DNA from: Phlebotomus papatasi
Taxonomy: Eukaryota; Arthropoda; Insecta; Diptera; Psychodidae
Assembly: GCF_024763615.1 (NCBI RefSeq)
Contig: NC_077224.1
Span: 43,658,712 to 43,722,711 of the forward strand
Reading direction: 5' to 3'
DNA length: 64,000 bases
The first letter of the stretch is position 1, and each line of letters starts with the position of its first letter. Positions 33,516 through 44,471 of the stretch are shown in pieces. Below the pieces are notes generated by a model that saw only the letters and a list, made by a program, of their open reading frames with translations, did no database searches and was not told the DNA's origin. The position numbers and the translations under genes were made by a program.

Positions 33516-34544
33516 TCGCTTGTCTTTTGCGTGTTTCTCATAAAAGTTCTCAAAATATACCATGCCCCTATAAATTAGAATGAGCGATATGCATTTTTGA
33601 AATATTTATTATGAATTTAAATTTCTAACGCAATTTTAATTGGAAATAAAAGCATGTTTTCCAATATCCTCTGCCTAAAGGATCTTTTTTTTTCTAAGAA
33701 GGAGTAACGCGGATACAAGATTCCAACTAGAGTGGAATTTAATTTTGCTGAATTTAATCTTCTGAATGCAGAATGAGTAGAGGGATATTAAAATTCTCCA
33801 TTCAATTCCAATGTCAGTGCGAAAAAGGGATGGTGGTTGATTCCAAGAGGGATTGTCAGATTAATTTCTCGATTAAAAATTGATCCTGCACATACACGCA
33901 CTCTTCCCACTCTACTGCCATTTCAGAATATATTGGAAAATGCTTGTCGGGGTATCCGTTGAGCGTGAGGCTGCATTTGTAATTGACATGACCCCAGCCC
34001 CGTTTTATACCCAAATACCCACCTCTTGGGCACCGACAGGAGCAGCTAATGAAAAAAACGCGCGTTCTCACTGGTTTTTATTGCACTTTTCATACATCAT
34101 CGAGCCTCTTATGTGCATGTTTCGTACTGAAATTAATATGTGATGAAAATTTTTGCTGCAATTTATCCGCCAAAGACAAAAGGCTGCAACTTGAGTCGCT
34201 TTGGGTACTCTATGCCGAAAAGTGCAGGCGCCATTGGCTCATGGTGCATCTGGACGGATGCATTTCTTTGGAGGGAAGGTTCTTTGAGTTTCAGGGGGGT
34301 GCAGAACATCAAGAGAGGGACAAGACACCGCCTTGTATTGCATATTTCTACATATAACCCATCTGACGATGATGTCTTCTTCGGTACGCCATTCTGAATA
34401 ACATTTTTTTTTCTCGATGACGCTAATTAAACGGAAGCAGGCGCCACTGAGCATAAACAAAGAAATGCACTCAGTTGTTACTCCTATTATTTGTTTTACC
34501 AGTGAAATAACCACGCTTGTTGATGAGTGCATCTCGATGATGGA
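33516..34544. other. Unique region, no supported gene
   Basis: 33850-34540 is GC-richer with overlapping frames up to 150 residues on the minus strand, no motif seen. Several frames run into the GCGC-rich hAT-like end, which argues against them. Confidence 0.42.
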
Positions 34545-34552
34545 GTCGAGAG
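34545..34552. repeat. Target site duplication GTCGAGAG, left
   Basis: It is identical to 38997-39004 and lies directly outside the hAT-like end. Confidence 0.8.
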
Positions 34553-35385
34553 TAGAGCCCTGCGCACGGAAATGTCTTGCTGCGTGCGCGCAGAGGGGGA
34601 GGGCAATTTGCGCGCGTAAGCGCGCAAAAAATTTTTTCAACTTTTGCGCGCAAAATTCAGTTTTTGCGCGCAAGATTTTTTTTGCGCGCAAGATTTTTTT
34701 TTACGCGCAAGCTGTTTTTTAATGAAAATATTGTTTTTCTAGAGATTGAAAAAGATAATACCAGGCAATGAAAATCTAGTTCCCGGTTCACTGAAAAATG
34801 TATGTAATTTCTTTGTCTGTTAGACATTCTTCACACAATAGATGTGACATATTAACAATATAACAAATAATATAAAAAACTTTTGAATTTTGACTTTTGT
34901 TTCATACTTAAGTCAAAAATATTAGCCCAAGTCTACATTTCATTCAGTAAGAAAAAAGTTTGATCAAAATTTTAAACACCATGAAAAAAAATATAAAATA
35001 CCAGGTTTAATATAAAACTTTTAAAGTGCTTTTGTTTGGTAAGAATTAGAGATAATTTATTACTAGTGAAATAGTAATTACAACAATTAATAACTTAAGC
35101 AGGTATATAAAACACAAATATGTTGACTCTATTGAAGTCGTACTAAACTTGAAAGTTTTAAAAATGAGTCTCATTTTAATCAATTACAATATAAGGTAAT
35201 TGTTGAAACAATAAAATTCAGTTATATTCTTTATATTAAAATTCTCATAATGATTTAATTTCTTCTAAAGATTAAAATTGACGTTATTTTTTATTTGTTT
35301 TTTTACGGTTAAAATTTTATACTTACTTACCAAAATTTAATAAAATATTCATCGTTCTGTCTTATGTGCTGGACATTCCTACGGC

Positions 35386-35484
35386 TTAAGCCGAGAGACA
35401 ACTTAACGTAATTATAATCAAAATATTGATTAGACTACATTCCCACCAGTTTCCCACTAAGTCGTCTCTCGGCATAAGCTGGAT
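35386..35484. repeat. GCCCTAGACACA-family MITE fragment
   Basis: ACGGCTTAAGCCGAGAGACA, CTTAACGTAATTATAATC and a mirrored CGTCTCTCGGCATAAGC are present, but the outer ends are missing. Confidence 0.5.
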
Positions 35485-35997
35485 TTCTATCTGACATTAC
35501 CCTGTAGTTATTACTATTCATTTCATGATATCCATTTCTTTTATAATAATACACCGATGTTAATTTCATACTCCCCCTGTTCCAAACAAAAATCGTAAGT
35601 TTGAGAAATATTCCTGTCCCAAAAATATCGTACGTTTGGAAAAGAATCACTATGAAGAAACGGTGTAAACTAAAATCTTTTTTATTTTTTATTTTTTCGA
35701 AAACTACTGCAAATTATTCAAGTCTTAAATCTTGTAGCAATGTGGTACAATGCAAAATAGGCCTATTAAAATTATTACTATTGTATAACATGCCAATATC
35801 TTGACACATTCCATGATTGTATTTTTCAAGGTCTAAAGTACTTCTCAAAAATGTCATTCTCTCAATAAATTTTATTAAAGTGTGATTTTTTAATAAGTTG
35901 TTTAATAAATATAAACGAATCTAAGAAAATTTTCTTTATATTGTGGTAATGACTATATTAATCAACTTTTTTCAAAATATATTACAATGATTATATT

Positions 35998-36023
35998 AGG
36001 TGAGATTCTTAACAATTTCACCT
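35998..36023. repeat. Short palindrome, AGGTGAGATT type
   Basis: A 26-base dyad, AGGTGAGATT/AATTTCACCT around CTTAAC. The reverse complement of 27684-27708 differs by one base. Confidence 0.5.
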
Positions 36024-36509
36024 ATTATTTTGTTTTTGTTTTTTTTTTTGTTTCCCCCCTTACCTGTCCCCCCTTACCAAGGTCTTAGGCCTTTAGGCCT
36101 ATTTTGACCAGTATCCTGTGTTGAAAATCCTTTAAAAACCAAAAACATCCACAAAAATATATACCAAAATCATCAATCTATAAAATTAAAATATCTCACA
36201 AATACTGAGGAAAAACAATAAATATTTAAGATGGGAACCTTACATATTAATGGTCGTACTGCTATTATTTTGTAATACAAGAGGAATTGTTAAGAAACAG
36301 GCTATAATAATTATCACAACGATAATGTTTTGATTTTCAATTATATTCCAAAGTATGTATAAAATTCATTTAAAAAATTGTTGCTATTTTCATACATAAA
36401 ATTCGTCTATTTTAAGGATTTTATTTTTATTAATTTTGTAGATATGAAGTAAAATTTAGGAAATACGTGAATTTGTTGAACGAAAAACTTTCTGAATTCT
36501 CTGAGAAAA

Positions 36510-36690
36510 TAAAATGGTCAGTGAAAAGTTCAATAAAAAACAAGAAGTGGTCAACAAAAAATTGAAAATAGTAAAAATATTGTTCAGCAAAAATTAAAAA
36601 TGATCAGTAAAAAATAAAATGTGGTCAGAAAAAATAAAAAATGGACAATAAAATATAAAAAGTTGTCAGTAAAAAATTAAAAATGAGCAG
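36510..36690. repeat. Degenerate short tandem repeat
   Basis: Units of roughly 28-32 bases around TGGTCAGTAAAAAATAAAAA recur about six times with drift. Confidence 0.5.
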
Positions 36691-36711
36691 TAATTTTCTT
36701 AATTTTCAAGT

Positions 36712-37620
36712 GAAATTTCGCACATCTTGAGCCTAAAGAAGACTTTAATAGGATGTAAAGCATGACGCCTCTATCTCTGATAGTTTCCAAGAGTTTGCGG
36801 AATCTTTGTTTTTTTATTCCATTTTGTTATTTTTTTAGAATTTGTCTTTGGAATCTGTTTTCGGTAATCTTTGTTTTTTGGAAACTTTGTCTTTGGAAAT
36901 ATTGTCTTTCATACATTTTACACTAGTATATTTTATTGAATAAAATAATTAAATTACAACGGTTTTTGAAGTTTTTTTTCGTCCTTTGGGGCAAAGGGAA
37001 ATTTTCTGTTTTGGGAAGTTTTTAGTTTTGTCCTTTGCAGCAAAGGGAAATACGTTTTGGGAAGTTATCAGTATCGTCCGTTGGGGCAAAGGTAAATATT
37101 CTGAGAAAAAAGAAATTTTTGGGAAGTTATAAAATATACTTGTGCAAAATGTATGACAGACAAAATTTCCGATGCTTGTACAAAATAAAATGTATGAAAG
37201 ACAAGATTTCCAAAGACAAAGTTTCCAAAAAAAAAACAAAATATACCGAATGCAAAAATTTCAAAGACAAACTCTGATGTGTGAAAAACAAAATAGAAAA
37301 AACAAAGATTCCTGATCTCTTTTCCGCGATAATCAACTTCAAATCTTTTCAGACATTTTTGATCGTTTCTCATTCAATTACCCCATTTTCAATTGAAATT
37401 TGGATTATCTCAAGCCTAAACAAGGTTCCAAACGAATGCAAAGTTTGAGGCCTCTATCTCTCATAGTTTCCGAGATAATCGACTTTAAAAATGTTTAGTC
37501 GCTTTAATGCATTTTTGACCTAATGTGAAATTTCGCACACCTTGAGCCTTAAAGAGGCTCTAATAGGGTGTAAAGTATGACGCCTCTATCTCTGATAGTT
37601 TCCGAGAAAATCGACTTTAT
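36712..37620. repeat. Diverged tandem repeat units split by a MITE
   Basis: Three units share words such as CTTGAGCC, GCCTCTATCTCTGATAG and TTTCCGAG: about 36712-36793, 37396-37487 and 37527-37620. The copy-1 MITE interrupts the first unit, whose continuation resumes at about 37322. Confidence 0.55.
36791..37319. mobile_element. VNTR-bearing MITE (copy 1), inserted in a tandem repeat
   Basis: It has the same ends and internal array as 54912-55513, with about three internal units (36970-37110, word TTTGGGGCAAAGG). The flanks GTTTCCAA (36783-36790) and TTTTCCGC (37320-37327) are plausible decayed duplications, since the uninterrupted neighbour repeats read GTTTCCGAGA at this place. Confidence 0.68.
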
Positions 37621-37777
37621 AGATTTTCAGACACTTTTATGCATTTCTCATCCAATTTTCCTCATTAATAATGATAATAACTAACGTACAGTTTAAGAAT
37701 TATTAAACGAGATTTTGCGTTATTCATGTATAAAATATCGTCCGTGTTTTCCACAATACAATTTGCAAAGAAGGAGC

Positions 37778-38419
37778 CAGTTTGCAGAATCTTTGTTTTT
37801 TCTATTTTGTTTTTTACATTTTTGTTTTTCGCAGTTTGTCTTTGGAATCTTTGTCTTTGGTAATCTTTGTTTTTTTTTGGAAACTTTGTCTTTGGAAATC
37901 TTGTTTTTAATATATTTTCCACAATTATCGGAAATTTTGTCTGTCATACATTTTGTTCAAGTTTATTTTATAACTTTCCAAAAATTTCCATTTTCTCAGA
38001 AAATTTCCCTTTGCCCCAAAGGACGAAATTAAAAACTTCGCAAAACACAAAGAATTTCCCTTTACCCCAAAGGACGAAACTAAAAAAAATCCCAGAACAC
38101 AGAAAATTTCCCTTTGCCCCAAAGGACGTAACTAAAAACTTTCCAAAACACAGAAAATTTCCTTTTACCCCGACAGATGATACTGATAATTTCCCAAAAC
38201 AGTAAATTTCCCGTTGCCCTGAAGTACAAAACTAAAATCTTAAAAAAAAACAATGTGATTTCATTATTTAATTTAATAAAATATGCTTGTTTAAAATATA
38301 TGAAAGACAAGATTTCCAAAAAAACAAAAATTACCCAAGACAAAGATTTAAAACAGAAACTGGGAAATACAAAAGCGTAAAAAACAAAAAGGAAAAAAAA
38401 ACGAAGATTCCGCAAACCA
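37778..38419. mobile_element. VNTR-bearing MITE (copy 2), opposite array orientation
   Basis: The ends read CAGTTTGCAGAATC and, reversed, TGGTTTGCGGAATC. The internal array (about 37985-38220) has five units containing CCCCAAAGGACG, the reverse orientation relative to copies 1 and 3. No clear duplication remains at its flanks. Confidence 0.68.
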
Positions 38420-38996
38420 GTTTTTTCTTGAGTACCGTTTCAATTCACTTAAATTGTGGTATGAATAAGGTTGGGACCTCACCCAACTATTATGTTATAA
38501 AAATCGTCACGGAATTTTTATTATCCTCCTGAGGAAAATCTAAGGTTTTCCAAGAATTGCTTGTGGTAGGTTTATGAACCTAATAAGCAAGACATTTTTT
38601 GCTGTAGTAGAAAATAGCTTTGATTTGTGTGTAAATCATGAAAGGATTGCAAATCTTAGACTTCATTCCATAGTATGGTCACTCTCCACTATTTGCGTCC
38701 AATTTTAGTCATAGCATTACTCAAATTTGAATTATAGTAATATATTTGTAATTTCACGTATTAAAACTCTGAATATAACATGAAAATAACAAAAGTGATT
38801 CCAAATGACAGACTTTTTCCTCAAGAAAAAAGAATGTAAAAAATATAAATAATGATAAAAGTTAAATGCTGCGCGCATGAAAACTTTTGCTGCTGCGCGC
38901 ATTCTGCGCGCACAAAAAAAATTGTGCTGCTGCGGCGTGAAAAATCAGCTTGCGCGCTGCGCGCATTACATGCGCGCAGCCGTACGCAGGGCTCTA

Positions 38997-39004
38997 GTCG
39001 AGAG
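38997..39004. repeat. Target site duplication GTCGAGAG, right
   Basis: It is identical to 34545-34552 and lies directly outside the hAT-like end. Confidence 0.8.
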
Positions 39005-39303
39005 GGCCAATTTGGATAAATCTCAAGTTCTCTGTCTGCCACTTGAAGCTAAAATCTGAATTTGCACTTTGGCACAAGCTTTTGTGGAGTGAAAGGGCTT
39101 CGTGCATCATTAACTAACGACCTTGTTTTGAATTCATGCAAAGTAGTGGAGAGATGAACAATTTGGTCACTCTGAGGTTCCTACTTAGAATTAAATTACG
39201 TTAACTCAAACCTGTTTAATTTGGGTTTCTATGTCACATTAAGCCTTAACAAAGTTTTTATAAATCTCAGACAAATGGGGTTGGACTATGACTGATGCAC
39301 GGT
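39005..39303. other. No gene seen
   Basis: Unique DNA that continues the sequence interrupted by the hAT-like element. Confidence 0.5.
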
Positions 39304-39409
39304 AGAGTGGAGTAATTTGGAAACATTTCTAATTTGTAATTTTGTGATTTTTTTTTAAATATTTCAGATGGTCAAAGAGAAAAAGAAAACCATGAAGAAG
39401 TAGGGAAAA
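39304..39409. repeat. Truncated AGGGTAAGATGGG-type MITE
   Basis: Left half only: GTGGAGTAATTTGGAA and TTTCAGATGGTCAAAGAG, as in 16567-16660. Confidence 0.45.
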
Positions 39410-39410
39410 G

Positions 39411-39730
39411 TACTCACAAAAAATGTTCGTAAGATTTTGTCATTTGTTCGTAAATGTTTGTATTCATGTCGAACATTTTACAAACATTTACGAACAAATG
39501 ACAAAATTTTACGAACATTTTTTGTGTGTTTACGAACATTTACGAACAAATGTTTGTAAAAGTAGAAAAAATGCTCGTTAAGTGATCATGTTACGAACAA
39601 TGTTTGTGAAAAAAGTACAAATTTTCACGAATTTGTCTGTGGGTTATACGATTCACGAGCATTTTGTAACTCCCCCATAGGAATTCACAAACATTTACGA
39701 ACAGTTTTACAAAATATTTTTTTGTGTGTA
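39411..39730. mobile_element. CACAAAAAATGTTCGTAA element with 48-bp hairpin
   Basis: Its first part is a hairpin with arms 39415-39462 and 39479-39526, complementary at 47 of 48 positions, with a 16-base loop. The right part repeats ACAAACATTTACGAACA and ends AAAATATTTTTTTGTGTG. It is related to 30564-31157. Confidence 0.68.
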
Positions 39731-39869
39731 TAGTAAATTCAACTGCAAAACATTTAGTACAGTTTATTAAACGGACTAATTTGAGATCTGCACAAATGTT
39801 GAGCAAAGTAATTTACTCTTAAATTGTACTTTATTACATTTTAGCACTATACAAGATCTTATTGAAGTG

Positions 39870-40510
39870 GTTACGTAGGTTGCGCAGACTAAAAAACACA
39901 GCATATTTCTTTAAAATCTTTTAAAAACATAATAAAAAATATTTAATTCTAGCCTTTAAACATATAAAGGTACATTAATTATATTTTCTCAAATTTTCAT
40001 TTAAAAATTTAAAAATTCAATAGTCGGAACCGTTGGAACGGTTGGAATTTGAATTTCGGAGACGGTTTTGTTTTCGGAAAAAATATACTTTTCGGTGGAT
40101 AAGATTTCTTATCGTATATTCTTCAAAATGTAAATATTTCTTGTTATCTGTTGAGTCAAACTCGTGAATGAACTATATATATATTTTTTTACCTTTATCA
40201 TAACTAATTTTGCAAGATAATACTTTGTGTAAAATACCACGAAAATGGAATTTTTTGTAGAAAATTCCGCCAAAAATCCAAATTTCATTTAAAAAAAATG
40301 CATCGATCAAGTACTTGTTTAACTCATCAGATAACAGAGGAAATACTTAGTTTTTTTTTACATCAGCTGAATATACTCTGAGTAATTTATGGCCTCTGAG
40401 TGAAAAGTATTACTATATTTTTTTTTTCAAAGAAAGGTCTCAAAAAATGAGGTCCAAATGACTGAATTTTTAAAATTTTGGAATCAAAATGTCTGAAAAT
40501 ACAGTTTAAA
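39870..40510. repeat. Dispersed repeat R2, second copy
   Basis: Ordered similarity to 29070-30310 (ACAGCATATTTC, TTTTCATTTAAAAATTT, TTCGGAGACG, CATCAGATAACAGAGGAAATA). AT-rich and diverged. Confidence 0.42.
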
Positions 40511-42369
40511 TGTTGTACCTGTTATATTAAAATAAAAAATTGTTATGTTAAAAAAAAATAGAGAAAATATAGTGTTTTCCAATGTTTTTGACCCACTTAA
40601 CCTATTAATTTAATCAATAGATTGCACTGAGATTTTTCTAATAGATATGGCCTTTCAATTTTTTTGATTACTAAAAGAAGAGGCCCATTAGATAAGTAAG
40701 TTAAATTTAACGATAATGTAAATAACATTATGAAATAAATAATTTGGCAGTATACTGAATTTTTTAGAATCTAGATTTACAAATTTTGAATTACAACTAA
40801 ATTTTATTGCGCTCGTAAAATATTATGATAAATAAAATTACCTATCTAACTATCTTCAAAAATTCACTGCCGATAGCAATAATGTCTGAACAATTATTTT
40901 ACTTTGTAGAAATCATAAGTAAATTAATTTCATTATTGAAAAGTAGGTTGAAAAAAAATAAAACAAATACATAATGAGACGTAAATGGAACTAAATTTGT
41001 CGTGACTTAATGAAACTGGAAAAGTTCTGATGAGAACTTGAGCAAAATCTCGCCATTAAAAATTTTTCCTTGAACAAATCTAACACCAACTTTGGTACTT
41101 TCGGCACTTTCTTCACTTTTCTTGATATTTGCATTTCTTCTTTTTTCTCTCCTTTTTTTTTAAATCTTGCCCGTCCGTCTTCTCAAACTTTCCTCTTTCG
41201 GAAGCCCTCTCGACTGTCGAGATAGGAAATCAATTCCGGAAATGAAGGATTTTCACTGAGAATTTTAATTGCGCTTTCGCCGAAAAAAAAACTCCACCAT
41301 TGAAAGGCATACCCTACAATGAGAACCAATTTTTAATTATTCAGAGCCACCAACATTACACTGATGAAATGCTAGGAAATTAGAGAAGGAAAAAAGCTAC
41401 GGGGATGAATGTTGGGGGTGGGATAGGTGAAGGAGCATATAGACTAGTCCCCGGCGAGTGGCCTTCAAAGTTGAAGCCAATTTCTTACTATCACATACAA
41501 ATGCGTATGGGAATTTTTCTGCACTCGTGATCGTTATGCTAAATATTTAAAAAGTGAGAAGTTTTTCCGTATTATAAGATACCTTTCCGTATGGAGGGAT
41601 AAATATACTAAATTTTTGTTTAAATAATTTTTTTCCTTGGAGCACTGTGAGCTGAGTCCGAGATCAATTTAGGAATTGGCTTCAAATAGCTCTATATAAA
41701 AAGGCCAACTTGCCAGGCGCTTGCATATAGACCTCAAATAAAACAGAGGAAAATGTGGTTGCTCTATGTAGTGGAAAATCTACTGAAGTTTATCCTCAAA
41801 TTAAACCGTGAAAACCTGTGGAAAATAAATTATTGTTAGTGGAGTCCCTTTTCCATTTTTTTGCCTTTTCTGCCTTGAAGAGAATTTTTCTGGCGCTTTT
41901 TTATTATTTTCACCAACCACCCCCAAAGTCTGGCTTGTAAACAAGCCAAACATTAAAACTCATGATGTGTTCCACCTTCTCTCATGAATACATAATGATT
42001 ATTGTTGGTAAATTTGGCAGAATATTGCTGGGTTGGAAGAGAACCCATCTAAACAATAAACCTGCATATTTATTTATTAAACTCCCATATAGACTTTTTT
42101 TTTTACATATTTGTCTGTGAAGCAATTCTTCATCAGGGGTTATGAAACATTTTAGCACAAGCTAGAAGACGAGGAATAATGTACAAGAGCGGTATGTGAA
42201 TTGTGAATGATTTTCCGGACACAGATCTTTACGTGAAAATTATGCTGAAACTTTCCCAAGAACATCGATACATATTTTCAAAGTTTTAATGGAGAATTTT
42301 TCTTTATCACTTAACAGAAAATATAATATACATGTTCTTAATAGAATATATGAGAAATTCCATTTCATA
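40511..42369. other. No gene seen
   Basis: AT-rich unique DNA with a modestly GC-richer patch at 41160-41480; no convincing frame. Confidence 0.5.
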
Positions 42370-42626
42370 CACTGAGAAAAAAAAAGAGAGCGCGATTAAA
42401 ATTTTTTTTCCTCATAACTTTAACACTTTTTAGGTGTAAAAATATATAAACATTTTTTAATGTTAATTTTACACCTTTTTAAGGGTAAAATTAACATGAA
42501 CACGGATAACTTTAACCCCCAATACACCTAAAAAGAGTAATATTTACACCGATTTTGGATCAATACTGCAGGGTAAAATTAACATTTCCGAAATGTTATT
42601 TTAACTTTTTCGGATTTCTCTCAGTG
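42370..42626. mobile_element. CACTGAGAAAAA MITE, complete copy with TA duplication
   Basis: CACTGAGAAAAA at the left and TCTCTCAGTG at the right, flanked by TA (42368-42369, 42627-42628). Its body is close to the tandem copies at 10318-10817. Confidence 0.72.
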
Positions 42627-42728
42627 TATTATTTTACTTCAAAAGAAAAACTGAAATAGGGATATCCATATGAAAAAGGGAAATTCATCTCGTAAATTTT
42701 AAAATGGCAGTACAGAAGTAATGACGCA

Positions 42729-42850
42729 ATGAATTAAATGGTAGAGCACTTGTTCTAGGATGCAACATGTCCTGGGTCCGAATTAATTTTGGGTTACGAG
42801 ATATTCTTTGGAATAAAAGAATATCGAATCGTGTCCAGGGAGTCTCATTG
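42729..42850 (+). repeat. tRNA-like sequence, pseudo-tRNA or SINE head
   Basis: ATGGTAGAGCACT resembles an A box and GGGTCCGAATT a B box, spaced as in a tRNA gene, but the acceptor stem does not pair, so a functional tRNA is unlikely. Confidence 0.4.
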
Positions 42851-42934
42851 CACTTTGATTCGAAAGGGCATGCACTTGAATAAATAATTTTCTGAAGTCT
42901 TTTTTTTTTATTTTCGTATTGTCAGGTATTCAGA

Positions 42935-43700
42935 CGATTTCTGAGAACTAACGTCACGCTATTTGCCCGTCCATTCGGCTATCCGACTGTCTGCACGGCC
43001 GTTATCACACCTTGATGTCAAATGGTTTGACAGAGACACTTGGGACCTTTGAGGGACGCTCCGTCAGACGATCCTAGGACCATTAACATGCCCCTCTTTT
43101 CCCCAATTCCCCCCTTTCTCTCCAAAACAGTTTTTTGGGATTGTTCGAAAACGTATTGTGCGATTTTTTTTTCACTTTTGGATGTTTTAGAAATTACGCA
43201 GGCTAGTATTTTGTCCTTATACGAAAACATCGTTAAATCATTACTAATACCGGGTTTTCAAGGTCAAAGCTTTAAAAAACTCTAGAGAGCGCATTTATCA
43301 GAATGGTATAGGAAGGGTCTTGAAATTCTTGACAAGCCTGAATAGGTTTTGAACCGATAATGAACCGGTTTATAACCGATAACTAATTTTTATCCGAAAT
43401 TTAATTATATTACTCTTAAACTATTTGGGGGATCTTTTGAATAATTTATAAATCGGTTCTAATCGTTTAAGAAATGGTAAACTTAAAGGGAAATTGTCCA
43501 ATAGTGGAAAAATTCGGCGAAATCTTTGAACTCGTGAACACTACGCTTTCCTCATGAATTGAACCATAATAAAGAACTTTTTAAAGGATTTTCTTTTATA
43601 GTATAGATAAATTATTCCAAAGTGTTTTTGAGGTATAGCATCCAAGTCAGAAGTTCGGCCATTTCCCAAAGCCTGGGACGCTTTGTCATTTGTTTTTTTT
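42935..43700. repeat. Dispersed repeat R1, long copy
   Basis: The modules occur in order: TTTCTGAGAACTAACGTCAC, GGCCGTTATCACACC, GAGACACTTGGGACCTTTG, GGACCATTAACATGCCCCTC, TTCAAGGTCAAAG, GAACCGATAA, TAGCATCCAAGTCAGAAG. The copy at 61910-62815 has the same order. Confidence 0.6.
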
Positions 43701-44084
43701 TTTTATTTATTTTTGTACATGTTTTAGAGACCGGTAATGCTACGCCTGATTTAATGTCATCTCTTATAAACCGATGGTTTTTTATTATTTATAGCAGTAT
43801 ATCGATACGATAAAATTATGAGGATGTCCAAAACTGTGGAAGATGGAGTGAAGGATGGATCTGATACCATGAACTTCTGCACATAACCTAATAGTTAAAC
43901 TTAATCGAAAATTAAAAGTCAATGTCTCTTACCGTTTACTCTCAAAACTGTCTGACGTGTGACGAATTAGAAGAGAAGAAACTGATTAAGAAGAAACTGA
44001 TCGGATATCATTATATGATATTAGTTTTTAACTTTTACTCAGTCTTTTTGTGTCACTTTGCACATTGGGATTGACAGCCCTTAA

Positions 44085-44212
44085 CCCTTTAAGGACGAGA
44101 AGGTCAAAAATTGAGGGTCAGAAAAAATCGTTTTTTCTGACTTTTTAGGGCAAAACGGTCGTAGGAAAAATTTCATTTTTGGATCACCGGTGACCCAATC
44201 GTCCTTAAAGGG
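44085..44212. mobile_element. TTAA-flanked piggyBac-like MITE, complete
   Basis: TTAA occupies 44081-44084 and 44213-44216. The ends CCCTTTAAGGACGA and CGTCCTTAAAGGG are perfectly inverted over 13 bases. It is 128 bases long, with GGTCACCGGTGACCC-like dyad content near the right. Confidence 0.75.
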
Positions 44213-44445
44213 TTAAGAGTAAAGTGATATTTCTTATTATCTCAATCGTATAGATATAGAATCAAGGGATCTCAATCACAGCGGACAGTGATGCAGAAAA
44301 CGCTGAACACGATTCTTGAGGACCCTTCGTTTCGTATAGGTCTTGTGAGAAAGTATATAAGTGATCTCCTAGTATCAGTGTATGTGGGTGCTCTGGACTC
44401 ACTGATGTATCAGTTCAATGTCTTTCACCACTTTCACCCTAAAAT

Positions 44446-44471
44446 AGGTGTGATTAGAAGTAATGACACCT
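44446..44471. repeat. Short palindrome, AGGTGTGATT type
   Basis: AGGTGTGATT/TAATGACACCT around AGAAG; its relative is 27596-27621. Confidence 0.45.

Larger units (their letters stand above)
34553..38996. mobile_element. 4.4-kb non-autonomous hAT-like element with perfect 8-bp target duplication
   Basis: The left end reads TAGAGCCCTGCGCACGG and the right end, reversed, TAGAGCCCTGCGTACGG (16 of 17 match). GTCGAGAG is present immediately outside both ends (34545-34552 and 38997-39004). An 8-bp duplication with TAGAG-type ends is characteristic of the hAT superfamily. About 160 bases at each end are packed with GCGCGCA words that alternate with A/T runs, unlike the AT-rich surroundings, and resemble hAT subterminal binding sites. 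No transposase-like frame exists inside; the interior is AT-rich and holds other repeats (35386-35484, 36712-37620, 36791-37319, 37778-38419). It is therefore a non-autonomous passenger that would need a hAT transposase from elsewhere. Confidence 0.8.

Noticed and set aside
34239..34722. Frames of 101-150 residues at the hAT-like left end
   Set aside because: They span the insertion junction and the GCGCGCA array, giving low-complexity arginine/alanine-rich products.
36970..37110. CRISPR-like array
   Set aside because: The repeats are contiguous tandem units within a MITE, with no unique spacers, in a eukaryotic context.
42729..42800. Functional tRNA gene
   Set aside because: A- and B-box-like words are present, but I cannot pair an acceptor stem; treated as pseudo-tRNA or SINE.
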